A program made the position numbers and the translations under genes. The notes beneath the pieces are model-generated. The model ran no database searches and was not told where the DNA came from. It was given only the letters and a program-made list of their open reading frames with translations. This document shows positions 1-6,955 of a stretch of DNA of 14,812 nt, piece by piece. The DNA is from Nitrospinaceae bacterium (GTDB lineage: Bacteria; Nitrospinota; Nitrospinia; Nitrospinales; VA-1). Each line of letters opens with the position of its first letter. Position 1 is the stretch's first letter. The DNA lies in NCBI GenBank assembly GCA_029261435.1, contig JAJDBI010000069.1:1-14812 (forward strand). Reading direction: 5' to 3'.

Positions 1-105
1 GATTCCCCTCAGCTGAATAGTTAACCAACAACCTGTTCCCAGTAAAAGGAACAAAATCCAAGGGCCCCACATCAAGCTCGCAAATTCAGCGAAAAAAGTA
101 TTCAT
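1..105 (-). CDS. Sodium/amino acid symporter (AGCS family), N-terminal fragment
   Basis: This is the first 35 codons of a minus-strand gene whose remainder lies beyond the left edge. It reads from an ATG at 105-103 with no stop. The N-terminus has a short polar lead, then W-G-P-W followed by a hydrophobic run, L-L-L-G-T-G, and a T-I-Q-L-R segment. That order matches the start of AGCS (alanine/glycine:cation symporter) proteins, where a W-G-P/LLLGTG first membrane helix precedes T-I-R-x-R. Family members import small amino acids such as alanine or glycine with Na+ across the inner membrane. No strong Shine-Dalgarno precedes this ATG. The Sel1 gene ends 77 bases upstream on the same strand, so they could be co-transcribed. 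The call rests on a short stretch only. Confidence 0.65.
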   Translation of the reverse strand, partial: MNTFFAEFASLMWGPWILFLLLGTGCWLTIQLRGI

Positions 106-182
106 TATGACTCATGGTTGTTGGTGCATTCCGGCGTTCAGGTTAGAAAATAAGAATAGCCTTGAAGGTTTAGTGATAAATC

Positions 183-1349
183 TTAACGGAGAGTGGAGAG
201 AGGACTCTTCTCATTTTTGGCTTTGCGGGACTGCTCAGACCGCCTATACCACTTCGCAGCTTCGTCCAGATCTTCCTCAACCCCATTGCCATTGACATAC
301 ATCCAACCCAGGCTTCCCTGAGCCATTGCATGACCTTGGTCTGCCGCGAATCGATAGAGCTTGACGGCCTTTTCTACATCTTTCTCGACCCCATCCCCCT
401 GCTCATACATCAGGCCTAAGCGGAACTGGGCTTCAGCATCGCCTTTCTTTGCGGCTAGCCGGAACCAACTGGCAGCTTTTGAATAATTTTGGCGTGTGCC
501 CCTTCCTTCACTATAGAGCACTCCCAGATTAAACATTGCCAGTACATTGCCCTGCCCTCCAGCAAGCCTGTACCATTTAACAGCCTCACTATAATTTTGT
601 CCGACCCCAATGCCTCGGCTATACATGTAGCCCAAATTAAACTGGGCAGTTTCGTTACCTTGATCAGCTGCCAGCCTGTACCACTTCAGAGCTTCTTTTT
701 CGCTCTTTGCAACACCTTTGCCTTTTTCAAACAGATTTCCAAGTTTAAACTGCGCCAGTTCATTGTTATTCCCTGCTGCAAGCCTATACCACTTGATCGC
801 TTTTTTATAGTCCTGAGTGACCCGTTCTCCAGACTCATACAATTGACCAAGGTTGAATTGAGCTTGGGCGTTATTTTGCTGTGCTGCCAAACGATACCAT
901 TTGATAGCTCTTTTGTAGTCAGGAGTCACGCCCTCCCCAATATCGTACATCAGTCCCAAGTTAAACTGAGCTGCAGCATTGCCCTGCTTGGCCGCCCGGT
1001 TATAAAACATCCGGGCCTTTTTGAAACTCTGCCGTACTCCCTTCCCTTTACTATAAAGTGCTCCCAGATTAAACTGAGCTGAAGCAATACCCTGTTTAGC
1101 CGCAAGCTTGTACCACTTCACAGCTTTGCGATAATTGCGTTTAACCCCCTCCCCTTTGTCATACATCAGCCCCAGATTAAATTGAGCTAAAGCACTGCCC
1201 CTTCTTGCCAGAGGCTCCCATTTTTCAAAAGCCGTTGTAAAATCACCCCGGCTAGCAGCGTCCAGGCCATCCTGAAAATCATCAGCAAGCACAGGAACAG
1301 CACAGTGCGCCAAAATAAAGACAATAGAGGCTAAGAAAAATTTCTTCAT
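183..1349 (-). CDS. Exported Sel1-like repeat (SLR) protein, nine repeats
   Basis: The 388-residue protein starts with a signal peptide (MKK, hydrophobic core, likely cleavage after VLA at residue 22), so it is expected in the periplasm. C16 is preceded by histidine and is not a convincing lipobox. The mature part is nine tandem Sel1-like repeats of about 36 residues, each carrying an A-Q-F-N-L-G-x-x-Y-x-x-G-x-G core and most a K-W-Y-R-L-A-A helix. The last repeat diverges (AQGSLGWMY). The C-terminus is a short basic/polar tail. Sel1 repeats form an alpha-alpha superhelix that scaffolds protein-protein contacts; the partner cannot be told from sequence. The start fits the signal peptide, but no clear Shine-Dalgarno is visible. 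The regular repeats leave a long open frame on the opposite strand that is not a gene. Confidence 0.93.
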   Translation of the reverse strand: MKKFFLASIVFILAHCAVPVLADDFQDGLDAASRGDFTTAFEKWEPLARRGSALAQFNLGLMYDKGEGVKRNYRKAVKWYKLAAKQGIASAQFNLGALYSKGKGVRQSFKKARMFYNRAAKQGNAAAQFNLGLMYDIGEGVTPDYKRAIKWYRLAAQQNNAQAQFNLGQLYESGERVTQDYKKAIKWYRLAAGNNNELAQFKLGNLFEKGKGVAKSEKEALKWYRLAADQGNETAQFNLGYMYSRGIGVGQNYSEAVKWYRLAGGQGNVLAMFNLGVLYSEGRGTRQNYSKAASWFRLAAKKGDAEAQFRLGLMYEQGDGVEKDVEKAVKLYRFAADQGHAMAQGSLGWMYVNGNGVEEDLDEAAKWYRRSEQSRKAKNEKSPLSTLR

Positions 1350-1439
1350 TAAAAAAATAAAGGGGGACGATACAGGATTGTTATTGGGTTTATTTTTGTT
1401 TCCATAGTATTATTTATTTCGGACTAAATTGAGGAAACC

Positions 1440-1568
1440 ATGAAAGAAAAAGAGAAGCCAGAAAAACGGAGAGAAAACCCTATTTTTACGATTTGGGTCC
1501 ATACCGGTTATGCGGTGCTCATTCTTTCTGTGATTGGATGGATGGTCTACATGGAATTTTTCATGTGA
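1440..1568 (+). CDS. Small single-span membrane protein, 42 aa
   Basis: A 42-codon ORF runs from ATG 1440 to TGA 1568. A GAGGA Shine-Dalgarno lies at 1431-1435, four bases before the ATG, one of the better ribosome-binding sites in this window. The first 13 residues are almost all charged or polar (MKEKEKPEKRRE), then one hydrophobic helix of about 21 residues (about 18-38, rich in I, V, L, W, Y) reaches nearly to the C-terminus. This predicts an N-in, single-pass inner-membrane microprotein. It is transcribed divergently from the Sel1 gene (90 bases between starts) and lies 192 bases before the pentapeptide-repeat gene. I recognise no family and assign no function. Small membrane subunits of larger complexes look like this, but no partner is next to it. 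Confidence 0.6.
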   Translation: MKEKEKPEKRRENPIFTIWVHTGYAVLILSVIGWMVYMEFFM

Positions 1569-1656
1569 CCTCTAATCCATAACCGGAACCATCGCTGAAA
1601 CTTATTGAAATTTTGAGAGTTGACTAAAAAAGCATTCATAGAAACATGACAACTCT

Positions 1657-1686
1657 TTGACAGAGCTGAATAATTCTAGAACATTT
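1657..1686 (+). promoter_or_regulatory. Possible sigma-70 promoter for the pentapeptide-repeat gene
   Basis: A perfect -35 hexamer TTGACA is at 1657-1662. The -10 element at the right distance is poor (AACATT or ACATTT, around 1680-1686), so this is only suggestive. It would give a leader of about 70 bases before ATG 1761. A second, weaker TTGACT lies at 1620-1625. Confidence 0.25.
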
Positions 1687-1760
1687 AAATCTTCCCGGAA
1701 CCTTAAGATACATGAGTATTTTATCCTTTTAACTAAAACAATCAAACCCTAAAAAAAATC

Positions 1761-2273
1761 ATGGCTAATGAAGAGCACCTTAAACTCATTAAAGCAGGGA
1801 TTAACAACTGGAATGGCTGGAGAGAAAAAAATCCAGAGATACACCCGGATTTGTCTCAAGCAGATTTAAGAGGAGCTACACTTCAAAAAATCAACCTTGA
1901 TAACTGCAACCTTAAGGAAACCAAACTTCAATTTTCAAATTTAACTGGAGCAAGTCTGGAAGGAACAAACCTGACCAAGGCCAAATTACAAGAAGCTTGT
2001 CTGCAAAGTACCCACATGAAAAACTGCGATCTCTCAGGGGCCGGGATGCTGGAATCCAACCTTCAATTTGCGGACCTTGAAAATGCCAATCTTGAAGGGG
2101 CTCAATTTAATGAAGATTCTCTGTTCAACCAAACCAATCTCAAAGGTGCCAACCTCACATCAGCGACGGGCTTAAGCTCTACACAATTAAGTCAGGCTCT
2201 CATAGATAAACAAACCTGCTTGCCCGATTATCTGGAGGAAGAAGTGGATGACGACTTTCTCCTCCAGTTTTGA
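1761..2273 (+). CDS. Pentapeptide-repeat protein
   Basis: The 170-residue protein has no signal peptide and should be cytoplasmic. Residues 1-33 form the short cap often found before such repeats (L-x-x-G-x-x-x-W-N-x-W-R, then PDLSQADL). Residues about 34-140 are pentapeptide repeats of the A(D/N)LxX type (for example ADLRG, SNLTG, TNLTK, CDLSG, ADLEN, ANLEG, ANLTS), which fold into a right-handed quadrilateral beta-helix. The end has the usual family closing segment, T-G-L-S-S-T-Q-L then T-C-L-P-D-Y-L, followed by a very acidic tail (EEEVDDD). Some members mimic DNA and protect gyrase; most have no known role, and nothing here identifies a target. The ATG at 1761 has no clear Shine-Dalgarno. 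It stands alone, 401 bases before the next gene. Confidence 0.93.
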   Translation: MANEEHLKLIKAGINNWNGWREKNPEIHPDLSQADLRGATLQKINLDNCNLKETKLQFSNLTGASLEGTNLTKAKLQEACLQSTHMKNCDLSGAGMLESNLQFADLENANLEGAQFNEDSLFNQTNLKGANLTSATGLSSTQLSQALIDKQTCLPDYLEEEVDDDFLLQF

Positions 2274-2533
2274 GTATTCCTAGAATAATTTCAGTCGGTT
2301 TTTCGATTAAAAGCTCTTAGTTAAGAGAAATTACAAAACTACCCCCTCTGAGTGCTTGTCACAGGTAAACTCTCCAGCACTAAAAAGTAATGTTTTATTT
2401 ACACACCTAAAAAAACCTGTAAAAGTATAGTTACAAATATTCGATTTAGTCAACTTTATTCACAGGCTTCTTTCTCATTTTTCATTTTCACAGCAGCAAA
2501 GTAAATGATATAACCTCTCTACTCTTAAATAGT

Positions 2534-2553
2534 TATGTAATATTTCCTACATA
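2534..2553. repeat. AT-rich inverted repeat upstream of the sigma-54 promoter
   Basis: TATGTA (2534-2539) and TACATA (2548-2553) form a perfect 6-base inverted repeat with an 8-base spacer. It is centred about 70 bases upstream of the expected sigma-54 start. Activators of this class often bind inverted repeats 80-150 bases upstream, so this is a candidate enhancer site. In such AT-rich DNA it could also be chance. Confidence 0.2.
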
Positions 2554-2585
2554 CATAATTTGGCCACCCTCATATTCATAGATTG

Positions 2586-2601
2586 TGGCATCCATTTTGC
2601 T
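2586..2601 (+). promoter_or_regulatory. Sigma-54 (-24/-12) promoter for the REC-kinase/activator pair
   Basis: TGGCATCCATTTTGCT has the invariant GG (2587-2588) and GC (2599-2600) at the exact sigma-54 spacing and matches TGGCAC-N5-TTGC except at one base of the -24 block. Transcription would start near 2612. The 401-base gene-free stretch 2274-2674 is otherwise AT-rich, with only small inverted repeats (2314-2327, 2534-2553). Confidence 0.72.
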
Positions 2602-2674
2602 CTATAAACACAGTAGGTCCTGTTGTTATATTAATTCAAGCTATGAAGGTGCTGGATAAAATCCAAGCATCTGA

Positions 2675-3946
2675 ATGACTGAGTTTATCCGTTGCGAGCT
2701 CATAATGTTAGACAAAAACGACATTTTAAAAGCCAAGATTCTGATGGTAGATGATGAAGCCTCGAATATCATCGTTCTGGAAACAGCTTTAAAACAAGCC
2801 AAATACACCTCGATCACCAGTACAACGGACTCCAGAGAAGCCGCCTTGTTGTACCAAAAATTACGACCGGATCTTGTTCTACTCGATTTGAGAATGCCAC
2901 ACATGGATGGCTTTGAGGTCATTGAACAGATAAAACGTATCGAAACAGATTCCTATGCTCCCATTCTGGTATTAACCGCAGAGTCAGATCCTTCAGTTCG
3001 TTTAAAGGCTCTGCAAGTCGGCGCTCGAGACTTTCTGTCCAAACCTCTTGATCTTTCGGAAGTACTTTGCAGAATCCGGAATATTCTTGAAGTACGTTTG
3101 CTAAATAAAAATCTTGAAGCACAAAAAGATTTTATAGAGCAGAGAGTTCATCAAAGAACTATTGATCTCAAACAGGCCAATCAACAACTGGAAAAGGAGA
3201 TCGCTGAGCGGAAACGGTCGGAGGAGGAATTAAAAAAAGTGAACCAACAACTTTTACACGCTGAAAAACTTTCAGCTCTGGGAAAGTTATCCGCAAGCAT
3301 CGCACATGAATTCAACAACCCGCTTATGGGAATTCGTAATACCCTCGAACAAGTTCAACAGGGAACTCAAATGGAAGAATCCCTAGCAGAACTGGTTGAG
3401 CTTTCCATTAACGAAAGCAACCGCGTCATGAACCTTTCGCTGCAACTTAAAGATTTCTATCGTCCTTCATCAGGTGCCCGCCATCCTTTGAATCTTCACG
3501 ACGCTATTGATGACATGCTCATGCTCAAGAAAAATGAGTTTAACAAAGAAAGCATACAGCTGATAAAAGAGTATTCTGATTGCTTGCCCGAATTGAACGT
3601 GGTGGAAGATCAGATCAAACAGGTCATCTTAAACCTTTTGCAAAATGCCAATGAAGCATGCCCCCGGGGGGGAGCACTAACCATCCGCACCCGGGCCTTT
3701 GATTCTGTCGTTGAAGTGTCAATTGAAGATACAGGACAAGGAATACAACAGAAATATATGGAAAAACTTTTTGACCCCTTCTTCACAACCAAAGGAGAAG
3801 TAAAGGGCACCGGCTTGGGCCTTTCGGTCAGCTATGGAATCATCAAAAGGCATGGGGGGGATATAAGAGTCAGCAGCACTGAGGGGAAGGGTTCCAAGTT
3901 CATAATCACCCTCCCTATCAAAACAAATGTGCAAGAACCAACTTGA
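2675..3946 (+). CDS. Soluble REC-histidine kinase (receiver domain at the N-terminus)
   Basis: The 423-residue protein has no membrane segment or PAS domain. Residues about 20-140 are a receiver domain with acidic pocket D26/D27, phospho-acceptor D71 (LLDLRMP), T101 and K123 (SKP). Residues about 142-195 are a charged coiled coil. The HisKA H-box has H211 (AHEFNNPL), of the NtrB/DctB-like type. The HATPase domain has the N-box (N320, N324), G1 DTGQGI (352-357), F-box (DPFFTTKG) and G2 GTGLGL (378-383). All catalytic residues are present. Its input is therefore likely a phosphoryl group or a partner on REC rather than a ligand. The activator gene follows after 43 bases and is the probable output partner. 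ATG 2705 (residue 11) is an equally good start; neither has a strong Shine-Dalgarno. Confidence 0.93.
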   Translation: MTEFIRCELIMLDKNDILKAKILMVDDEASNIIVLETALKQAKYTSITSTTDSREAALLYQKLRPDLVLLDLRMPHMDGFEVIEQIKRIETDSYAPILVLTAESDPSVRLKALQVGARDFLSKPLDLSEVLCRIRNILEVRLLNKNLEAQKDFIEQRVHQRTIDLKQANQQLEKEIAERKRSEEELKKVNQQLLHAEKLSALGKLSASIAHEFNNPLMGIRNTLEQVQQGTQMEESLAELVELSINESNRVMNLSLQLKDFYRPSSGARHPLNLHDAIDDMLMLKKNEFNKESIQLIKEYSDCLPELNVVEDQIKQVILNLLQNANEACPRGGALTIRTRAFDSVVEVSIEDTGQGIQQKYMEKLFDPFFTTKGEVKGTGLGLSVSYGIIKRHGGDIRVSSTEGKGSKFIITLPIKTNVQEPT

Positions 3947-3989
3947 AAATCATAATTTTTAGAAACCATAAACTTCGAGAACCTTAAAG

Positions 3990-5363
3990 ATGAATTCTGA
4001 TGAAAAGATATACTTAGTCGACGACGAAAAAGTCGTCCGGTTATCTCTCAAAAGAGAGCTTCAAAATAAAAACTATGCGGTGGAAGATTTTGAATCAGCA
4101 AAAGATGCCCTTTCCCTCATCACAGATGACTGGCCGGGTATACTGGTGAGCGATGTCATGATGCCGAAAATGAATGGCCTGACATTAATGGAAAAGGTTA
4201 AAGAAGTTGATCCGGAAATTCCTGTCATCCTCATTACAGGTCAGGGGAACATTCCCATGGCTGTCCAGGCCATTCAAAACGGAGCCTATGATTTCCTGGA
4301 AAAACCTTTTGCCACAGAAAATTTCATAGATGCAGTTAAGCGTGCTATGGAAAAACGTCGTCTGGTTCTGGAAGTGAGGAGACTTCAGTCTAAAATCCAC
4401 CACCAGAGCGAAACGAAAAACACCATTATCGGTCGATCTACTTCTATCGAACGGCTTCGTCAGGTTATTGCTAATATCGCCGATGCCGATGCCGACATTC
4501 TCATCCTTGGGGAAACAGGAACAGGAAAAGATCTCGTCGCGCAAAATATCCATCAAGCCAGCAAGAGAAGAAACCATAATTTCACTGCGATCAACTGCGG
4601 TGCAATGCCTGAAAATATCATTGAGAGCGAGTTGTTCGGCCATGAAGCCGGAGCTTTCACTGGAGCAGACCGAAAAAGAATTGGGAAGTTTGAGCACTCC
4701 AATAAAGGCACAGTCTTTCTCGATGAAATCGAAAGCATGCCTCTGCACCTGCAAGTAAAACTTCTCCGCGTGATCCAGGAAAAAGTAGTCGAAAGAGTTG
4801 GCTCTAACGAAACCATACCTCTTGATATCCGAATTATTGCGGCAACAAAAACCGATTTAAAATTGGCCAGCGAAAAAGGTCAGTTTCGAGAGGACTTGTA
4901 TTATCGGCTCAATGTAGTGCAAATATCCCTACCACCTTTGCGTGAACGAACTGAAGATATTCCCTTGTTATTTCAGCATCTGGTCATGGATGCCTGCTCG
5001 CGTTACCATCAAGAAACTCCGCCCGTCCCCAATGCTGAATATATTCAAGAGCTACAAACCCGACGTTGGGAAGGAAATATTCGTGAGCTTAAGAATGAAG
5101 CTGACAAGTTTGTCCTCGGCCTTCCACAGACAGAGGACTTAAGTGCAGGAAACGATATTCAGGTTTCTGTCCAAAAAACGCTTAAGAATCCTCCAACTGG
5201 ATTAAACAACCAGTTGGCCGCAATAGAAAAAAGCCTGATAGCTCAGGAATTAACCCGTAATAAAGGGGATATTAAAAGAACCTATACAAACCTTGGCCTG
5301 TCCAGACAAACTCTTTACAATCGCCTCAACGCCCTGGGGCTTAAGCGCAAAGATTTTATTTAA
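3990..5363 (+). CDS. Sigma-54-dependent response regulator, NtrC/DctD family
   Basis: The 457-residue protein has the full three-domain layout. Residues 5-120 are a receiver with D11/D12, phospho-acceptor D55 (SDVMMPKMNG), T83 and K105. Residues about 143-375 are the AAA+ sigma-54 activation domain: Walker A GETGTGK (174-180), the sigma-54-contacting GAFTGA loop (221-226), Walker B VFLDE (242-246), and the R-E-D-L-Y-Y-R-L-N-V sensor region (300-309). Residues about 422-452 are a Fis-type helix-turn-helix (G-L-S-R-Q-T-L-Y-N-R-L). When phosphorylated, such proteins form a ring on an upstream enhancer and use ATP to open sigma-54 promoters. It lies 43 bases after the REC-kinase and is probably in the same transcript. 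The preceding promoter is itself sigma-54 type, which suggests autoregulation. A weak GAGA lies nine bases before the ATG. Confidence 0.96.
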   Translation: MNSDEKIYLVDDEKVVRLSLKRELQNKNYAVEDFESAKDALSLITDDWPGILVSDVMMPKMNGLTLMEKVKEVDPEIPVILITGQGNIPMAVQAIQNGAYDFLEKPFATENFIDAVKRAMEKRRLVLEVRRLQSKIHHQSETKNTIIGRSTSIERLRQVIANIADADADILILGETGTGKDLVAQNIHQASKRRNHNFTAINCGAMPENIIESELFGHEAGAFTGADRKRIGKFEHSNKGTVFLDEIESMPLHLQVKLLRVIQEKVVERVGSNETIPLDIRIIAATKTDLKLASEKGQFREDLYYRLNVVQISLPPLRERTEDIPLLFQHLVMDACSRYHQETPPVPNAEYIQELQTRRWEGNIRELKNEADKFVLGLPQTEDLSAGNDIQVSVQKTLKNPPTGLNNQLAAIEKSLIAQELTRNKGDIKRTYTNLGLSRQTLYNRLNALGLKRKDFI

Positions 5364-5393
5364 TCACTTCATTTTTAACACCAACAAACATGA

Positions 5394-5430
5394 AAAGAGG
5401 AGCGGGAACAACTTGTTCCTCTTTCTCATC
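5394..5430 (+). terminator. Likely intrinsic terminator after the activator gene
   Basis: AAAGAGGA (5394-5401) is the exact complement of TCCTCTTT (5417-5424). Nested inside is a second perfect inverted repeat, GGAACAA/TTGTTCC (5405-5411/5413-5419). A modest T/C-rich tail follows. It starts 30 bases after the stop codon. The rest of the 324-base convergent gap (5364-5687) shows no convincing gene or promoter. Confidence 0.5.
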
Positions 5431-5687
5431 ACCCATATACTTCGGCTTCAAAACTTACCTTCCTTAGAAACACTTGCAACGTCTCCCGCTCATTGCCAAG
5501 TACTCATCATATTTTAGGGTGAGAGTATTTTACAAACGAAGCAAATTTTTACAGTCAAAATTTATTCAGGAAGTATTAAAGTGAAGGAAGGGTATGCTGG
5601 CCAGAGGTTCGCAGCAAGCCTTTGCATAACCCCTCTCACATCAGGGAGCTATCCTGGATTTGACTGGAAATGAATCAGAGGTGGTAC

Positions 5688-6749
5688 TTAGAAATTTTCA
5701 AACTGCCGAATGGATTCAACAATCGCAGAGGTCGCGCGCGCGCTGATAAATTTTTGCTGATCATATCCCATGACCATATCCCAACCCTGCTCAGAATATT
5801 TCTCAACTAAGGGAAAGGCCACATCATCCAGCATCCATTGCCCGTGGCGAATATCTTCACGGATGTGAAGCTCCCAATAACTGATGCCCTTATCACCCAT
5901 CTTCAGGCGCTCTCCAGCCATTTTAATGTTTTGGAATGCAGCGGGAACAGAGACCTCGGTATACAACAAACCTCCGACATAGCGCAAAAAGTTTTTCTTA
6001 CGCTCGGAAAGAAAAAAACTGTGATTAATATTCGCCAGCACTTCCCACGGTGCAAGCTCAAAATAAGCTTCCGGCTTGGAATCCATATTGAATTTTTCCA
6101 GCATGGCCGCAAAATGAGTGGAATGTTTTCGGGAGAACTTTCCACTGCCATACTCTTCCCATAAAATTCGAGTCAGCATTGTCTGCACCTCGTTGCCAAC
6201 ACCTCCCAACATGCGAGATAGCTGGCTTGCTTCCACCAAACCATCTAAAGAAGTGATAGCAAGCAAACGCTGGTATCCGGATTTTGAAATTCTATTGCGA
6301 ATGAACAATCCATCTGTAGACGGTTCGGGTTGTAAGTCCTCTTCCACGCGATCACCTAAAACTGTAATCAGATCGCCAGATTTCTGCTCGACGGTATTGC
6401 CTTCCTCCCAATCCTGCCATGCATTCTCAATTTCCATACGTAACGAAAAAAGAAAAGCAGAATCTTCATTGACATAATTTTCCAATCCGTCATACCAAAA
6501 CAGCTTCAAACGATTTATACGATAAAGAATCCTCTGCAAAAACAGGTGTGCCTGAGGGCTCCCCTCATCACTTTTAAAAGCATCACACAAAGACAACTTG
6601 ATTTCAGCTTTGAAATTTTCAATCCTCTCAGGGTTTTCAGAAACAACTCGATCAAGATTACTTGATTCCAACAGCTTTACAAACTCCTCCTCCAATTCCT
6701 GATACTCAAAATCAAGGGCTGTTGAGTCCGTCTGCGAATTATAATTCAT
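5688..6749 (-). CDS. Haem-oxygenase-like diiron protein (iron-containing redox enzyme family)
   Basis: The 353-residue protein has no signal peptide. The C-terminal half (about 155-353) carries what look like the metal ligands of haem-oxygenase-fold diiron oxidases: E199 in an E-E-Y-G-S-G motif with H209 ten residues later, E265 (GGLLYTE), and an H-x3-D-x2-H helix with H295, D299 and H302 (ELHIREDIRH). All six candidate ligands are present. The N-terminal 150 residues are helical and acidic and match nothing I recognise. Known relatives (CADD, SznF, BesC, UndA) use O2 for oxidative cleavage, decarboxylation or N-hydroxylation of amino acid-like or fatty acid substrates. The substrate here is unknown. 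It is divergent from an EgtD-like methyltransferase (203 bases between starts), so a shared small-molecule pathway is possible but is inference. Confidence 0.8.
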   Translation of the reverse strand: MNYNSQTDSTALDFEYQELEEEFVKLLESSNLDRVVSENPERIENFKAEIKLSLCDAFKSDEGSPQAHLFLQRILYRINRLKLFWYDGLENYVNEDSAFLFSLRMEIENAWQDWEEGNTVEQKSGDLITVLGDRVEEDLQPEPSTDGLFIRNRISKSGYQRLLAITSLDGLVEASQLSRMLGGVGNEVQTMLTRILWEEYGSGKFSRKHSTHFAAMLEKFNMDSKPEAYFELAPWEVLANINHSFFLSERKKNFLRYVGGLLYTEVSVPAAFQNIKMAGERLKMGDKGISYWELHIREDIRHGQWMLDDVAFPLVEKYSEQGWDMVMGYDQQKFISARATSAIVESIRQFENF

Positions 6750-6845
6750 AGTTTTGGGAGTAAAAGATTAGAGTTAGGGCTCGTCTATTATTCGGCTGCA
6801 AAGCCTGAAAAACATCTTAACTGTGGGAAGCTTTGTCCTACAGAA

Positions 6846-6860
6846 ATTGTCATAGACAAT
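6846..6860. promoter_or_regulatory. Palindrome in the divergent intergenic region (candidate operator)
   Basis: ATTGTCATAGACAAT is a perfect 6+6 inverted repeat with a 3-base centre. It lies about midway between the starts of the two divergent genes, and its left half overlaps a -35-like TTGTCA (6847-6852) for the plus strand. A possible -10 (TACTAT, 6893-6898) is not at a matching distance. A dimeric repressor site is plausible. Confidence 0.35.
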
Positions 6861-6938
6861 AAATTAAAGATGTAAAAAGGAATTAAGATTAGTACTATAA
6901 CAAACGCGTCCAACAAGGTCAAATCCACCCTAAAAGTG

Positions 6939-6955
6939 AAGGAGCTTCATTCTTG
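6939..6955 (+). promoter_or_regulatory. Ribosome-binding site that sets a TTG start
   Basis: AAGGAG at 6939-6944 sits eight bases before TTG 6953-6955. It supports the TTG as the true start of the methyltransferase, since no ATG is available near this point in frame. Confidence 0.7.

Noticed and set aside
107..295. 62-codon plus-strand ORF at the left end
   Set aside because: It overlaps the 3' end of the Sel1 gene, has no ribosome-binding site and no recognisable features.
489..1082. 197-codon open frame on the plus strand inside the Sel1 gene
   Set aside because: It is antisense to a repeat-coding gene with a signal peptide; the regular 36-residue periodicity keeps the opposite strand open.
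183..1349. Nine tandem repeats as a possible CRISPR array or DNA satellite
   Set aside because: The repeats are about 108 bases, conserved at protein level and explained by Sel1 coding repeats.
2314..2327. Hairpin CTCTT-AGTT-AAGAG after the pentapeptide gene as a terminator
   Set aside because: The stem is only five base pairs and A-rich sequence, not T, follows.
4185..4754. 189-codon minus-strand ORF within the first NtrC-like gene
   Set aside because: It is antisense to the fully motif-supported receiver and AAA+ domains.
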